DNA of 33,881 bases from Methanobacteriota archaeon (GTDB lineage: Archaea > Halobacteriota > Methanomicrobia > Methanomicrobiales > Methanocorpusculaceae): NCBI GenBank assembly GCA_023396065.1, contig JAEWXF010000005.1, positions 1 through 33,881 of the forward strand. The letters are read 5' to 3'. The first letter of the stretch is position 1; every line of letters starts with the position of its first letter. Position numbers and translations under genes: made by a program. The notes under the pieces were generated by a model. The model was not told where the DNA came from and made no database searches. It saw nothing but the letters and a program-made list of their open reading frames with translations. Shown here one piece after another: positions 7,832-15,682 of this stretch.

Positions 7832-8554
7832 ATGTCCGAAAACCGTCTGATTCTGATCTGGGTACTGATCCTGCTGTTCCTCTTCAGCCTGCTTTTTATC
7901 GGGCCGGGGATACTTCATCTGATGATCAACATCTCCTACAACATGGGAAACTCAGATGCCGAGTACAGTATCCGGACCAGCGGTCTTTCCGGTGTTCCCG
8001 CCGAAACTCCCGTAACCCTCCTCTTCCCTGTCCCGCAGATTGGAGGAAACCCGGTGTTTCCCGAGGAACTCTGGACCTCCTCTTTCCACGGATGGGCCAG
8101 TTCAAGCGTTGTAACAGATCATGGAGCGATGATCTCCTTTACCTCCACTGCTTCACCTTTGCAGGAGATAAATGCAGTCTTTGGAAAGTATGACTACTCC
8201 ATGTTTGCTCTGCCGGGAGATGACTATACATCACTTACCTTCTCCCCGCAAATACAGGCAGATGTTTCCCCTCCTGATATGGTTGTCCGTGACCCGGACT
8301 TCGGCGGCGTCTGGACACCCCGGAACGATACGGCCTCTACCCTGATCGTACTTCCCGACCTGAAGGACACCCGGAAAAATATCACCGTCAGTCTCTGGTA
8401 CTCAGTGATGAAACCGCAGACTCTGGCAGGCAAACCCGACATTGTCTCCATGTATCAGACGCGGGCCATCACCGAGGTTCCGTCCGGGAACGTGTCCGGC
8501 CCGGTCGTCGTACCGGTCCTCGCAAAACAAACGTACTACCACTCGGGAATCTGA
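7832..8554 (+). CDS. Membrane-anchored surface protein, paralogue A
   Basis: A 240-residue protein with a transmembrane segment near residues 5-30 (LILIWVLILLFLFSLLF) and an extracytoplasmic domain rich in Thr, Ser and Pro. No known domain is recognised. It is clearly paralogous to the next gene: both share GVPAETPVTLLFP or GIPVETPVTLLFP, the block SPLQ-I-AVF, and YTSLTFSP followed later by TLIVLPDL. Several Asn-x-Ser/Thr sites would suit glycosylation. No strong ribosome binding site is seen before the ATG at 7832. The two genes are 9 bases apart and surely cotranscribed. Function unknown. Confidence 0.75.
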   Translation: MSENRLILIWVLILLFLFSLLFIGPGILHLMINISYNMGNSDAEYSIRTSGLSGVPAETPVTLLFPVPQIGGNPVFPEELWTSSFHGWASSSVVTDHGAMISFTSTASPLQEINAVFGKYDYSMFALPGDDYTSLTFSPQIQADVSPPDMVVRDPDFGGVWTPRNDTASTLIVLPDLKDTRKNITVSLWYSVMKPQTLAGKPDIVSMYQTRAITEVPSGNVSGPVVVPVLAKQTYYHSGI

Positions 8555-8563
8555 GGAAACATT

Positions 8564-9475
8564 ATGTCTGAAAAATCATCTCTCTCCCGCTGGAAACTGA
8601 TCGTCCTGATTCTCGCCACGATCTGCATAGCCGCGGTGCTTTCACTCTGCGTTTTGATTGAGGTACACTATGTCTCCTCTAATTTGGGAGAGCATTCCTC
8701 TGTCAGATATTCAGTTGAAACCGATAATCTCTCCGGAATTCCTGTTGAAACTCCGGTAACTCTCCTGTTTCCTCTTCCTCTTCTCGAGGGAAAACCCGTG
8801 ATTCCCAGCGACCGTGGATGGAACAGTACCGCAGTCAGAACGGAACACGGCCTGATGCTTGCATTTACTTCCTCCACCACCTCACCCCTGCAGGATATTT
8901 CAGCCGTATTTGTCATGAGGGATTCACCGTTTGAAATTCCGGGAATGCACTATACCTCACTTACCTTCTCCCCTGAATCTTGGGATGCCGTTCCGCAGTA
9001 TACCCTCTCCCCGAGAGAGAGTGCAGACAGATCATATACACCCCGGGCGGTGATCGCACTCTCAACGCCGACAATACCGGCGATGTCGTCCGACCGTCCG
9101 ACGAAATCTGAGGTATCCTCCGCCGTTTTCCTGCCGGATCCTGAGGTTCGTGAGATACCTGAAATGGACATTTCATATCTGAGATACAGTGTAAACCGGA
9201 CCGACACCGCCCCAACCCTTATTGTACTTCCCGATCTGACTGCCGCAGAGGACAACATTCTGCTGGTCATCTCCTGTTCCGTTACGAAACCGTGGAGGAT
9301 AACCGGAACTCCTTCGGGATTGTCCGGCTACATTACGAACATCGGGGTTTCCATTCCCCCGGAGAACGCCTCCGGTGAAATTCCCGTAATGCCGCTCGTC
9401 TCCGAAGGGGCGTACCGGCATCTGTGGGAAACAGAGGCAGGCCGTGACTGTACACATCTGACATATTTCCTCTGA
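8564..9475 (+). CDS. Membrane-anchored surface protein, paralogue B
   Basis: A 303-residue paralogue of the gene before it, with an N-terminal transmembrane segment (LIVLILATICIAAVLSLCVL, about residues 12-31). It carries an insertion of about 60 residues relative to paralogue A between YTSLTFSP and TLIVLPDL, rich in Ser, Thr and Pro. The ATG at 8564 follows GAGGA, which overlaps the stop of paralogue A. Probably exported and membrane-held; no domain or function is recognised. Confidence 0.75.
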   Translation: MSEKSSLSRWKLIVLILATICIAAVLSLCVLIEVHYVSSNLGEHSSVRYSVETDNLSGIPVETPVTLLFPLPLLEGKPVIPSDRGWNSTAVRTEHGLMLAFTSSTTSPLQDISAVFVMRDSPFEIPGMHYTSLTFSPESWDAVPQYTLSPRESADRSYTPRAVIALSTPTIPAMSSDRPTKSEVSSAVFLPDPEVREIPEMDISYLRYSVNRTDTAPTLIVLPDLTAAEDNILLVISCSVTKPWRITGTPSGLSGYITNIGVSIPPENASGEIPVMPLVSEGAYRHLWETEAGRDCTHLTYFL

Positions 9476-9500
9476 ACAGCATTGCGAAAATGATACGCTG

Positions 9501-9508
9501 ATAAAATA
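9501..9508 (+). promoter_or_regulatory. TATA box of the lipoprotein gene
   Basis: ATAAAATA is centred about 30 bases before the ATG at 9535 and 21 before that at 9526. An archaeal start site about 26 bases downstream favours 9535 as the start of a nearly leaderless message. Confidence 0.45.
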
Positions 9509-9534
9509 CATTCATCTGCGTCCCCATGATATCC

Positions 9535-10065
9535 ATGAATCCGAAAAATCTCATACTGATTGGCCTGACCGGAGCACTGCTCCTCGTTCTCTGTGCCTGC
9601 GGGTGTATCACATCCGGAAACACTACCACTGCCGAGGAACCAACGATGCCGCCGTTTATCCCCGGCGCACGCGATAAACCGTACTTCATCTATCCGGACG
9701 ATAAAGAGGGACACACCATTGCAATCCGGATCAATGAACCAAACTGTACCGGATTTTCTGAGATTCGTCACGAGCAGGGAGAGTATGGCATGCCGATATT
9801 TGTCCTTACTCCGGGAACTGATGCGATACTGGAGCTTCGCCTCGACACACTCAACAGCAGTGCCGTTGTCATCTTTGACGAAATCAGCGGACTGCCGGAG
9901 GGTGTCACCGTTACTGCCGACCCGGAATCATTCACCGGAGACTACGGAATCGTTCATCTGCATCTGAAGGCAGACGACACCTACATCCCTCCTGCTGAAC
10001 TCTCATCAGTCCTCTGGATGCGATCAGGAGAATGGCTGACCGGAAAGGCCATTGGCTTTGCCTGA
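9535..10065 (+). CDS. Exported lipoprotein of unknown function
   Basis: The N-terminus MNPKNL is followed by a hydrophobic stretch and the lipobox LVLCACGC, so the protein is probably lipid-anchored after export. A short Thr/Ser/Pro region (TSGNTTTAEEPTMPP) precedes a globular domain with VTVTADPESF and GIVHLHLKAD, which suggests a beta-sandwich; no family is recognised. The in-frame ATG at 9526 would add three residues, but the TATA box spacing favours 9535. After the stop, remains of further surface-protein coding sequence are visible to about 10323. Confidence 0.7.
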   Translation: MNPKNLILIGLTGALLLVLCACGCITSGNTTTAEEPTMPPFIPGARDKPYFIYPDDKEGHTIAIRINEPNCTGFSEIRHEQGEYGMPIFVLTPGTDAILELRLDTLNSSAVVIFDEISGLPEGVTVTADPESFTGDYGIVHLHLKADDTYIPPAELSSVLWMRSGEWLTGKAIGFA

Positions 10066-10323
10066 GAAAATCTCGCAACGGCAGCTCGGAGAAAAACACC
10101 ACTGACTTCATCAAGTCCGTCTATGTGGTTCAGATCTCATCACTGGAGGAAAACATCTCCAATAACCACACGCTTCTCCGTTCGTTCCTCCCCGGTACAG
10201 ACGCCCGGTCTCGGAACACTCAGTCTCCTTTCCACGTTCGTCCTCGCCGGGCTGTACTTCCGCAGGAAATCTATTCCCCGGACTTCATATATAAATAACA
10301 GTGGCAGTGGCCGTCGGTCGTGA
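10066..10323 (+). pseudogene. Remnant of a surface-protein C-terminus
   Basis: No intact gene lies here, but two frames look once-coding. One reads NTTDFIKSVYVVQISSLEEN (about 10100-10165). The other ends in TPGLGTLSLLSTFVLAGLYF followed by RRK (about 10200-10275), a PG-x-G, hydrophobic, then basic tail typical of archaeal cell-surface anchors and similar to the tail of the gene at 33144-33653. A frameshifted remnant, possibly of a former extension of the lipoprotein gene, explains this best. It overlaps the 3' end of the opposite-strand gene. Confidence 0.35.
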
Positions 10324-10573
10324 CATCCTTCTCCGCCTCTCTGCATGGACAGATATACAGCTTGTCCACCTCCGGGTTCCCGCTCGGCAGGCGGCAGGGG
10401 CAGTACCGCCGTCCCCGCATCAGCTTATTCCGGGCGAGTCCGACGATTACCGAGTCCGCGATATCTGCATTCGGATTCAGGATCCATCCTTTCTGCTTTG
10501 CAAACTTCTCGGAATCAACACGGATTTTTGCAGCAACTACAGCAACCTCCTCTGGCTCGGGAACAGACGTCAT
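10271..10573 (-). CDS. Ferredoxin-thioredoxin reductase catalytic-chain-like protein
   Basis: A 100-residue protein with the three cysteine pairs of the FTR catalytic chain: CPC (58-60), CPC (75-77) and CHC (90-92), which in the family hold a [4Fe-4S] cluster next to a redox disulfide. FTR passes electrons from ferredoxin to thioredoxin. No variable chain or thioredoxin gene lies nearby, as is usual for archaeal versions. The ATG at 10573 has no ribosome binding site but sits 27 bases after a TATA box, so the message is probably leaderless. Confidence 0.85.
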   Translation of the reverse strand: MTSVPEPEEVAVVAAKIRVDSEKFAKQKGWILNPNADIADSVIVGLARNKLMRGRRYCPCRLPSGNPEVDKLYICPCREAEKDVTTDGHCHCYLYMKSGE

Positions 10574-10595
10574 CTGGGATAATCTATCTCACCAA

Positions 10596-10604
10596 AACAT
10601 AAAG
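10596..10604 (-). promoter_or_regulatory. TATA box of the FTR-like gene
   Basis: CTTTATGTT on the minus strand is centred about 27 bases before the ATG at 10573, the spacing expected for a leaderless archaeal transcript. Confidence 0.5.
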
Positions 10605-10952
10605 AGGTTTTGGAAACAGTACCCTTTTCCCGAATGTTCTGCCGGACTTGGGCCTTCAAAAATAACCTGAATTCTTGGTTAAATTCCAAAATACGGCTGT
10701 TATTCTCATTGGAGACGGGAATCCGGGAGGTGTTACCGGGTGTCTGCCGCAATTTAGCCTCCCAGATCGCGTTTAATGAGGTCTGTTGCGGGCCGCTGCT
10801 GATCAAAAATTCCAGGTGAGGTTTTTGCTGTTTTTTCTGTGTATCGGTCTCAATATCATGATATATTTGATACATTGCATTTTTGAAGGGGGGTTATTCT
10901 TTTTCCTGAACATCCCTCGCGAACGTCAGCACCCGGAAACTCCGATCAGGGA
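10605..10952. other. Intergenic stretch with a 12-base palindrome
   Basis: No convincing gene on either strand; the short frames here have no ribosome binding site or recognisable domain. The notable element is the perfect palindrome ATATCATGATAT at 10853-10864, inside a 16-base word (10851-10866) that occurs again at 22548-22563. Confidence 0.5.
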
Positions 10953-11810
10953 TTATCCCCACACATGGGCATACCCTTTCCTTTCCACCGGCCTGCCGTT
11001 CCAGACAACACCTGCCCCTTCAACCACCTCACCGATAATCGTAACCGGCACACCGATCTCCCGTACATTTTCGGCAGGAATCGTGCACAGCAGCCCGTAA
11101 TCCCCGCCGCCGTACAGGAAATACTTCTCTCCATCCAAAATCGGCAGAACCGGCAGATCCTCCCGCAGGGAAAACCCGACACCCGAAGCCTCACTCATAT
11201 CATACAACGAAATCGCAAGACCATCCGAGACATCCATCATCGCCGTCGCCCCGGCCCGGGCAAGCTTCTGTCCCGCCGCAACCTGCGGAACGGGCCGTAC
11301 AAGATTCTGCCAGTACTGCTCATACCCGTCAAGACCCGCCTGTGCCGCCCCCGGTGTTCCGGTAATTACAATTACATCACCACATCGTGCCCCGTCCCGT
11401 CGGCAGTAGAACGCACGATCCACCATCCCGAACGCCGTCGTTACAATCGTCAGCTCAGTATGACTGTCGATATCACCGCCTGCAACCTTTGCACCATGCG
11501 CTTTCGCACATGCCGCCGCTCCCTCCATAATCGGCCGCAGCCGTTCCTCCCGGTCCAGTCCCGCAGCCACCAGCACCTGAACCGGTTGTGCTCCGCAGCT
11601 GGCCACGTCCGAAAGACTCACCGCAACACTCATCCAGCCCATCTCCCATTCGCTCATGCCCTTTGGGAAATCCGTCCTCTCATGCAGCATATCAGTTGTT
11701 GACACCAGAATCGTATCTCCGTCACCGATCTCAAGTGCGGCACAGTCATCTGCCGTCTCCTCTCGTCCGATCAGATCACGGATAGTATCCAGCAGCTCGC
11801 GGTCATTCAT
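10953..11810 (-). CDS. thiL: Thiamine-monophosphate kinase
   Basis: ThiL phosphorylates thiamine monophosphate with ATP to the active cofactor thiamine diphosphate. The 285-residue protein has the family's N-terminal acidic motif DDCAAL, then STTDMLHERTDF and the PurM-like block GWMSVAVSLSDVASCGA, GGDID and MDVSDGLA. It is slightly short, as archaeal forms often are. The ATG at 11810 (MNDRELLDTIRDLIG) was chosen because family homology starts there. A GTG at 11843 would add 11 residues, but neither start has a clear ribosome binding site. A T-rich terminator separates it from the radical SAM gene upstream. Confidence 0.9.
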   Translation of the reverse strand: MNDRELLDTIRDLIGREETADDCAALEIGDGDTILVSTTDMLHERTDFPKGMSEWEMGWMSVAVSLSDVASCGAQPVQVLVAAGLDREERLRPIMEGAAACAKAHGAKVAGGDIDSHTELTIVTTAFGMVDRAFYCRRDGARCGDVIVITGTPGAAQAGLDGYEQYWQNLVRPVPQVAAGQKLARAGATAMMDVSDGLAISLYDMSEASGVGFSLREDLPVLPILDGEKYFLYGGGDYGLLCTIPAENVREIGVPVTIIGEVVEGAGVVWNGRPVERKGYAHVWG

Positions 11811-11865
11811 AGCGGGTTCACTAATACAGTGTATCTCCCTCACGCGTAATCTCTTTTCGCTTGGG

Positions 11866-11883
11866 AAACAAAAAAGAAAAAAA
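11866..11883 (-). terminator. U-rich terminator after the radical SAM gene
   Basis: On the minus strand, two T runs (seven and six bases) follow the stop at 11884-11886 directly. Archaeal termination often needs only such a U tract. Confidence 0.55.
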
Positions 11884-13395
11884 TCAGGATTTATCGGAAG
11901 CCCGACCTGCCGACCGATTCACATCACGGGTAAGCCGCAGAGCGGTATAATACTCAATATTATTCATACAGCCCGGGTCCGGAGCCAGCGGATCACCATA
12001 GTACCCGTATGCCCTGGCCCGGCAGCCGCCGCAGTGATACCGGAACTCGCAGGACCCGCAGGATCCATCGATCTTATCTTTATTCCGCAGATCTTCAAAC
12101 AGCTCGTTATGCAGCCAGAGATCCTCCAGATCAGACGTCCGCACGTTCCCTACGGTTTTCGGGAAAAACACACAGGGATCAATATCCCCGTTTGCTCGGA
12201 TTGCCATATAGAACCGTCCCGCCCCGCATCCCCCGACAAACTCGGTCAGGCCGAACAGCGCCCCGTCAACCTCCATATTACAGAAATGCGTTGGAACCAT
12301 CGTCTGGCCTCCGGAACAGAAGTCCACGTCTTCTCCTTGGACAGAATCCGGGCCCGAATTGCTTGCACGCGTATGCTGCAGTGCGACGCGGGCAAACTGC
12401 GGAGCAGTCGTTAACACCTGACAGCGGGAGGTTTTATTCTTCTCAAAAAGCATATGCAGCAGATCCTCCCGTTCCTGGGGACTCAGATCATTTTCCGTGA
12501 TATTCTGGGCGCGGCCGGTGGGAACAAAGTTGTAGGCCATAACCCAGTTCACGCCGAGCTCATTACAGAGATCAATGATTTTCGGAATCTGTTCATAGTT
12601 CGCCTTGGTAGCTGTTGTGGAAATATTCACAAAAAATCCCTCGGCAACTGCATTCCTGACGCCGACAAGTGTTCGTTCAAAACATCCCTGAATGCCGCGG
12701 AACTCATCATGGGTTTTGGCGTCCGCGCCGTCAATACTGATCTGTACATACTCGGCCCCTGCTTCATGGAGCTGCCGTGCTTTTTCGGGGGTGATGAGCG
12801 TTCCGTTCGTTGCCAGGGCCACATAGATGCCGCAATCCCGGGCATGACGGATAAGCTGCAGAATATCCGGGCGGACCAGAGGTTCCCCCCCGGAAAATGC
12901 AATCACCGCAACACCCATCCGGGCCAGACGATCAATCAGATCAAGTGCCTCATCGGTGGTCAGCTCATCCTCCATTGGTTTTCCTGCAGATGCATAACAG
13001 TGCTGACAGCGGAGGTTACAGCGATGCGTGACATCCCAGACCACCTGAAAGGGTGCTCCCGGAACAAATGGCCGCCGGACACCAAACTCGGCAATTCCTT
13101 TGATAACACTGAGGAGGCCTTTTCTCCAGTAGGCGTCACGAAATGTCTTTTTGAGATCCTCTTCGGTGACTCCGAAGTTTTTTGCCCCGGTTCTGAGAAT
13201 AAAGGCTATCTCCTTTTCTGCGATTCTGCATTTATAGCATGCGTCACTCCGCAGGCCGAGATACTGTTCCAGTGCAACTTCCAGACGGTTTCCTCCGCAG
13301 TCTTCGCAATATATACTCATCCCCGCCAGTAATTTTCGGGAAAGGGGATTCCCGATTAACACACCGAGAATATGTACTCCTGTATCTGTTTCCAT
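11884..13395 (-). CDS. Radical SAM/SPASM protein with N-terminal Cys pairs
   Basis: A 503-residue enzyme. Residues 30-56 carry two CxxC pairs (C30/C33, C53/C56) that could hold zinc. The radical SAM motif CNLRCQHC (C126, C130, C133) binds the [4Fe-4S] cluster and SAM, followed by FSGGEPL and ISIDGA. The C-terminus has a cysteine-rich SPASM-type region (DPCVFFP, CGSCEFRYHCGGCRARA, DPGC) for extra clusters. Relatives include peptide-modifying enzymes and the haem-pathway proteins AhbC/AhbD/NirJ; I cannot choose, and no obvious peptide substrate lies next to it. The ATG at 13395 is preceded by GTGAG; longer in-frame starts lack support. Confidence 0.85.
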   Translation of the reverse strand: METDTGVHILGVLIGNPLSRKLLAGMSIYCEDCGGNRLEVALEQYLGLRSDACYKCRIAEKEIAFILRTGAKNFGVTEEDLKKTFRDAYWRKGLLSVIKGIAEFGVRRPFVPGAPFQVVWDVTHRCNLRCQHCYASAGKPMEDELTTDEALDLIDRLARMGVAVIAFSGGEPLVRPDILQLIRHARDCGIYVALATNGTLITPEKARQLHEAGAEYVQISIDGADAKTHDEFRGIQGCFERTLVGVRNAVAEGFFVNISTTATKANYEQIPKIIDLCNELGVNWVMAYNFVPTGRAQNITENDLSPQEREDLLHMLFEKNKTSRCQVLTTAPQFARVALQHTRASNSGPDSVQGEDVDFCSGGQTMVPTHFCNMEVDGALFGLTEFVGGCGAGRFYMAIRANGDIDPCVFFPKTVGNVRTSDLEDLWLHNELFEDLRNKDKIDGSCGSCEFRYHCGGCRARAYGYYGDPLAPDPGCMNNIEYYTALRLTRDVNRSAGRASDKS

Positions 13396-13552
13396 GATGC
13401 TCACTTTTGTATGAATGTCTGAGAGCATCAGATAAATAAGGATGGAACATGACAAAAAATCAGGGTATTTCCTGCATTTATAGGATTTTATTGTGATAAA
13501 AATTTGGGATATAAAGATATTCTATCTGACAAGATCGGGGGCTCCTGACTCT

Positions 13553-14041
13553 TCAGCCCTGCAGCAGTTCCGTCATCCGGTTTACGGACTCCTGCATCCC
13601 GGCAAACGCCCCGTTCCAGTCGAGGGAATCGATCGTCTGATTCGGATTTGTATTTGTCAGCGGCATGCGAAACACCGAATCCATAAACTCCGTCAGATTC
13701 CGGGACGCATCATCGGCATTCCCGGTCACCAGTCCTGATGCATTGATGAACGATGTGTTCAGCTCCCCTGAGGGCGTGGTAATATCAGAGACGATACTGT
13801 CTGCTTCAGCTTTGGTTATCCCGTCCTTGGAAAACACCATGCCGAACAGCTCAATTTTCACATTAAACTTGTCGGTAAGGGAACTGTTCGACAGGAGCTG
13901 ATCGTATACCGGCGTTACCGTGACTTTTCCGATTGTCTGATTGCCGAGCATAATATCAGTGGTCTGATCACCGATACACCCGGCAGAGCAGATCATCAGA
14001 CAAAATATCCCTGCGATTGCTACCAGCAACACCGTACGCAT
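13553..14041 (-). CDS. Lipoprotein of unknown function
   Basis: A 162-residue protein with a signal peptide and lipobox (FCLMICSAGC), so the mature protein starts at the cysteine and is probably lipid-anchored outside the membrane. The remainder contains TVTPVYDQLL, KFNVKIELFGMVFS and several Asn-x-Ser/Thr sites; no domain is recognised. The ATG at 14041 is preferred; an in-frame TTG at 14047 is the alternative. It is divergent from dph2, with about 57 bases between them for both promoters. Confidence 0.7.
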   Translation of the reverse strand: MRTVLLVAIAGIFCLMICSAGCIGDQTTDIMLGNQTIGKVTVTPVYDQLLSNSSLTDKFNVKIELFGMVFSKDGITKAEADSIVSDITTPSGELNTSFINASGLVTGNADDASRNLTEFMDSVFRMPLTNTNPNQTIDSLDWNGAFAGMQESVNRMTELLQG

Positions 14042-14098
14042 ATACAATCATATTCCCGGGATCGGGGAAAAACATTCCCAGACGATAGACGTTTTTGT

Positions 14099-15073
14099 GT
14101 GCAGGGCAAAGTATGTACACGTACATTGATACCTGTTACCGACATCATCAGTGAGCTTCGCAGCCGCGGAGCACAACGGGTCGCCCTTCAGCTTCCCGAA
14201 GGCCTCAAACGCAGATCCCCTGAGATAGCATCAGCGTTGCGCAGAGAAGGGTTTGAGGTCTGTATCAGCGGAGATGCCTGCTGGGGGGCATGCGATCTCG
14301 CCCTTGATGCCCGGGATGATGCGGACGTTCTCGTCCACATCGGCCATACTCCCGTAACTCCGGAGGAGAACGTCATCTATATTCCCTTCCGCCAGGACAT
14401 CAATCCGGAGATTCTTGCCGCCGCGGTTCCGGCACTCGCCGGGTATGCACGGGTCGGCATCGTTACCACTATCCAGCATGCACATCAGACTCAGGAGATG
14501 GCCGCATGGCTCACCGGTCACGGAGTGAACGCCGTTGCTGGTCACGGATCCGGCCGGACTCCCGAGTCCGGGCAGGTACTTGGCTGTACGTATGCCGCCG
14601 CCAGAGATGCTGAAGCTGACGCCTGCCTTTTCGTTGGGACCGGGGTGTTTCATGCGATCGGCGTTGCCCTTGCCACAGGTAAACCTACCTTTGCCCTCGA
14701 TCCCTATGGCGAAGGAACCGTTCAGGAAGTCTCTGCCGACCGTCTGCTCCGGCAGCGTTTCGTCCAGATTGAAAAGGCCAAAAAAGCCAAAAATTTCGGA
14801 GTTCTGCTCTCCTCCAAATCCGGTCAGGCAAGGCCTGAACTTGCCTATCGTCTTTCGTCCCTTCACCCAGACGCAGTTGTCATCCTGATTCGCGAAGTCT
14901 CCGAGATGCAGCTGCGAAATCTTGGTTTTGATGCATATGTAAATACTGCCTGTCCCCGCCTTGCCCTTGATGATCAGACCAGATTTCCGGTTCCGGTTCT
15001 CTCCCCCGCTGAGTTTGAGATCGTGCTCGGCCTGCGGAGCTGGGACGAATATGAAATAGACGAGATCGTGTAG
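14099..15073 (+). CDS. dph2: Diphthamide biosynthesis protein Dph2 (2-(3-amino-3-carboxypropyl)histidine synthase)
   Basis: Archaeal Dph2 is a homodimeric [4Fe-4S] enzyme that cleaves SAM unusually to give a 3-amino-3-carboxypropyl radical and attaches that group to a histidine of elongation factor 2. The three conserved cysteines are present: C65 in WGACDLA, C163 in GCTYAA and C285 in NTACPRLALDD. ALQLPEGLK near the start and DPYGEG are also typical. At 324 residues it is full length. The start is a GTG at 14099; the ATG at 14113 is out of frame and closes quickly. The next gene begins 6 bases later. Confidence 0.93.
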   Translation: MQGKVCTRTLIPVTDIISELRSRGAQRVALQLPEGLKRRSPEIASALRREGFEVCISGDACWGACDLALDARDDADVLVHIGHTPVTPEENVIYIPFRQDINPEILAAAVPALAGYARVGIVTTIQHAHQTQEMAAWLTGHGVNAVAGHGSGRTPESGQVLGCTYAAARDAEADACLFVGTGVFHAIGVALATGKPTFALDPYGEGTVQEVSADRLLRQRFVQIEKAKKAKNFGVLLSSKSGQARPELAYRLSSLHPDAVVILIREVSEMQLRNLGFDAYVNTACPRLALDDQTRFPVPVLSPAEFEIVLGLRSWDEYEIDEIV

Positions 15074-15079
15074 GAAATC

Positions 15080-15682
15080 ATGAAACTCCGGCAGCTTGAG
15101 ATCAGGCTTCAGAAAATTCAGGGGTTTGCTTCTCCCTCTCCGGCGCTTGAACAGTATATGACACCTGCCCCGCTTGCAGCACGGCTTCTGTTCCATGCGG
15201 CGATGAACGGAGATATTGCCGACTGCCAGGTCTGTGATCTCGGATGCGGAACCGGAATGCTTTCCGTCGGTGCCGCCCTCCTCGGCGCTGAGGTCACCGC
15301 CGTGGACTGTGATCCGGCCGCCCTCTCCGCGGCGCAGCAGAACGCCGAGACGTTCGGGGTTGACATTACGTTTTGCGAGCGCTTCATTGACGGTTCCGGA
15401 TTTGAGCAGACCTTTGATACGGTTCTCATGAATCCGCCGTTCGGCGCCCAGAAGGAACATGCCGACCGGCCGTTCATCGATGAATCTCTCAGAATTGCTC
15501 CGGTCTGTTACGGGATCTTCAATGCGGGGACGGTTCCGTTTCTCACTGCATATCTTCGGGGCAGGGCTGATATTTGTGAAAAAATTGCCGGAAAACTGGA
15601 AATTCCCCGGCAGTTTTCCTTCCACACAAAGGACTCTCTGGAAATTCCGGTAGAGATCGTCAGATACCGGAGGTCTGTATGA
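15080..15682 (+). CDS. METTL5-like SAM-dependent methyltransferase
   Basis: A 200-residue Rossmann-fold methyltransferase with SAM motif I DLGCGTG (53-59), the acidic motif AVDCDP and the catalytic NPPFG (from N118) typical of N6-adenine or amino methyltransferases. The N-terminal LEQYMTP and overall layout match the METTL5-like archaeal group, whose eukaryotic relative methylates an adenine of small-subunit rRNA. It sits 6 bases after dph2, which also modifies the translation apparatus, in keeping with an rRNA target, but the substrate is inferred. Its stop overlaps the next ATG. Confidence 0.85.
   Translation: MKLRQLEIRLQKIQGFASPSPALEQYMTPAPLAARLLFHAAMNGDIADCQVCDLGCGTGMLSVGAALLGAEVTAVDCDPAALSAAQQNAETFGVDITFCERFIDGSGFEQTFDTVLMNPPFGAQKEHADRPFIDESLRIAPVCYGIFNAGTVPFLTAYLRGRADICEKIAGKLEIPRQFSFHTKDSLEIPVEIVRYRRSV

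Noticed and set aside
10610..10875. Short open frames on both strands between the FTR-like gene and thiL
   Set aside because: No ribosome binding site, no family resemblance, and the two overlap antisense to one another.
14231..15625. Long minus-strand open frame of 464 codons
   Set aside because: Antisense to dph2 and the methyltransferase, which both have complete motifs; no protein-like domain in the antisense product.
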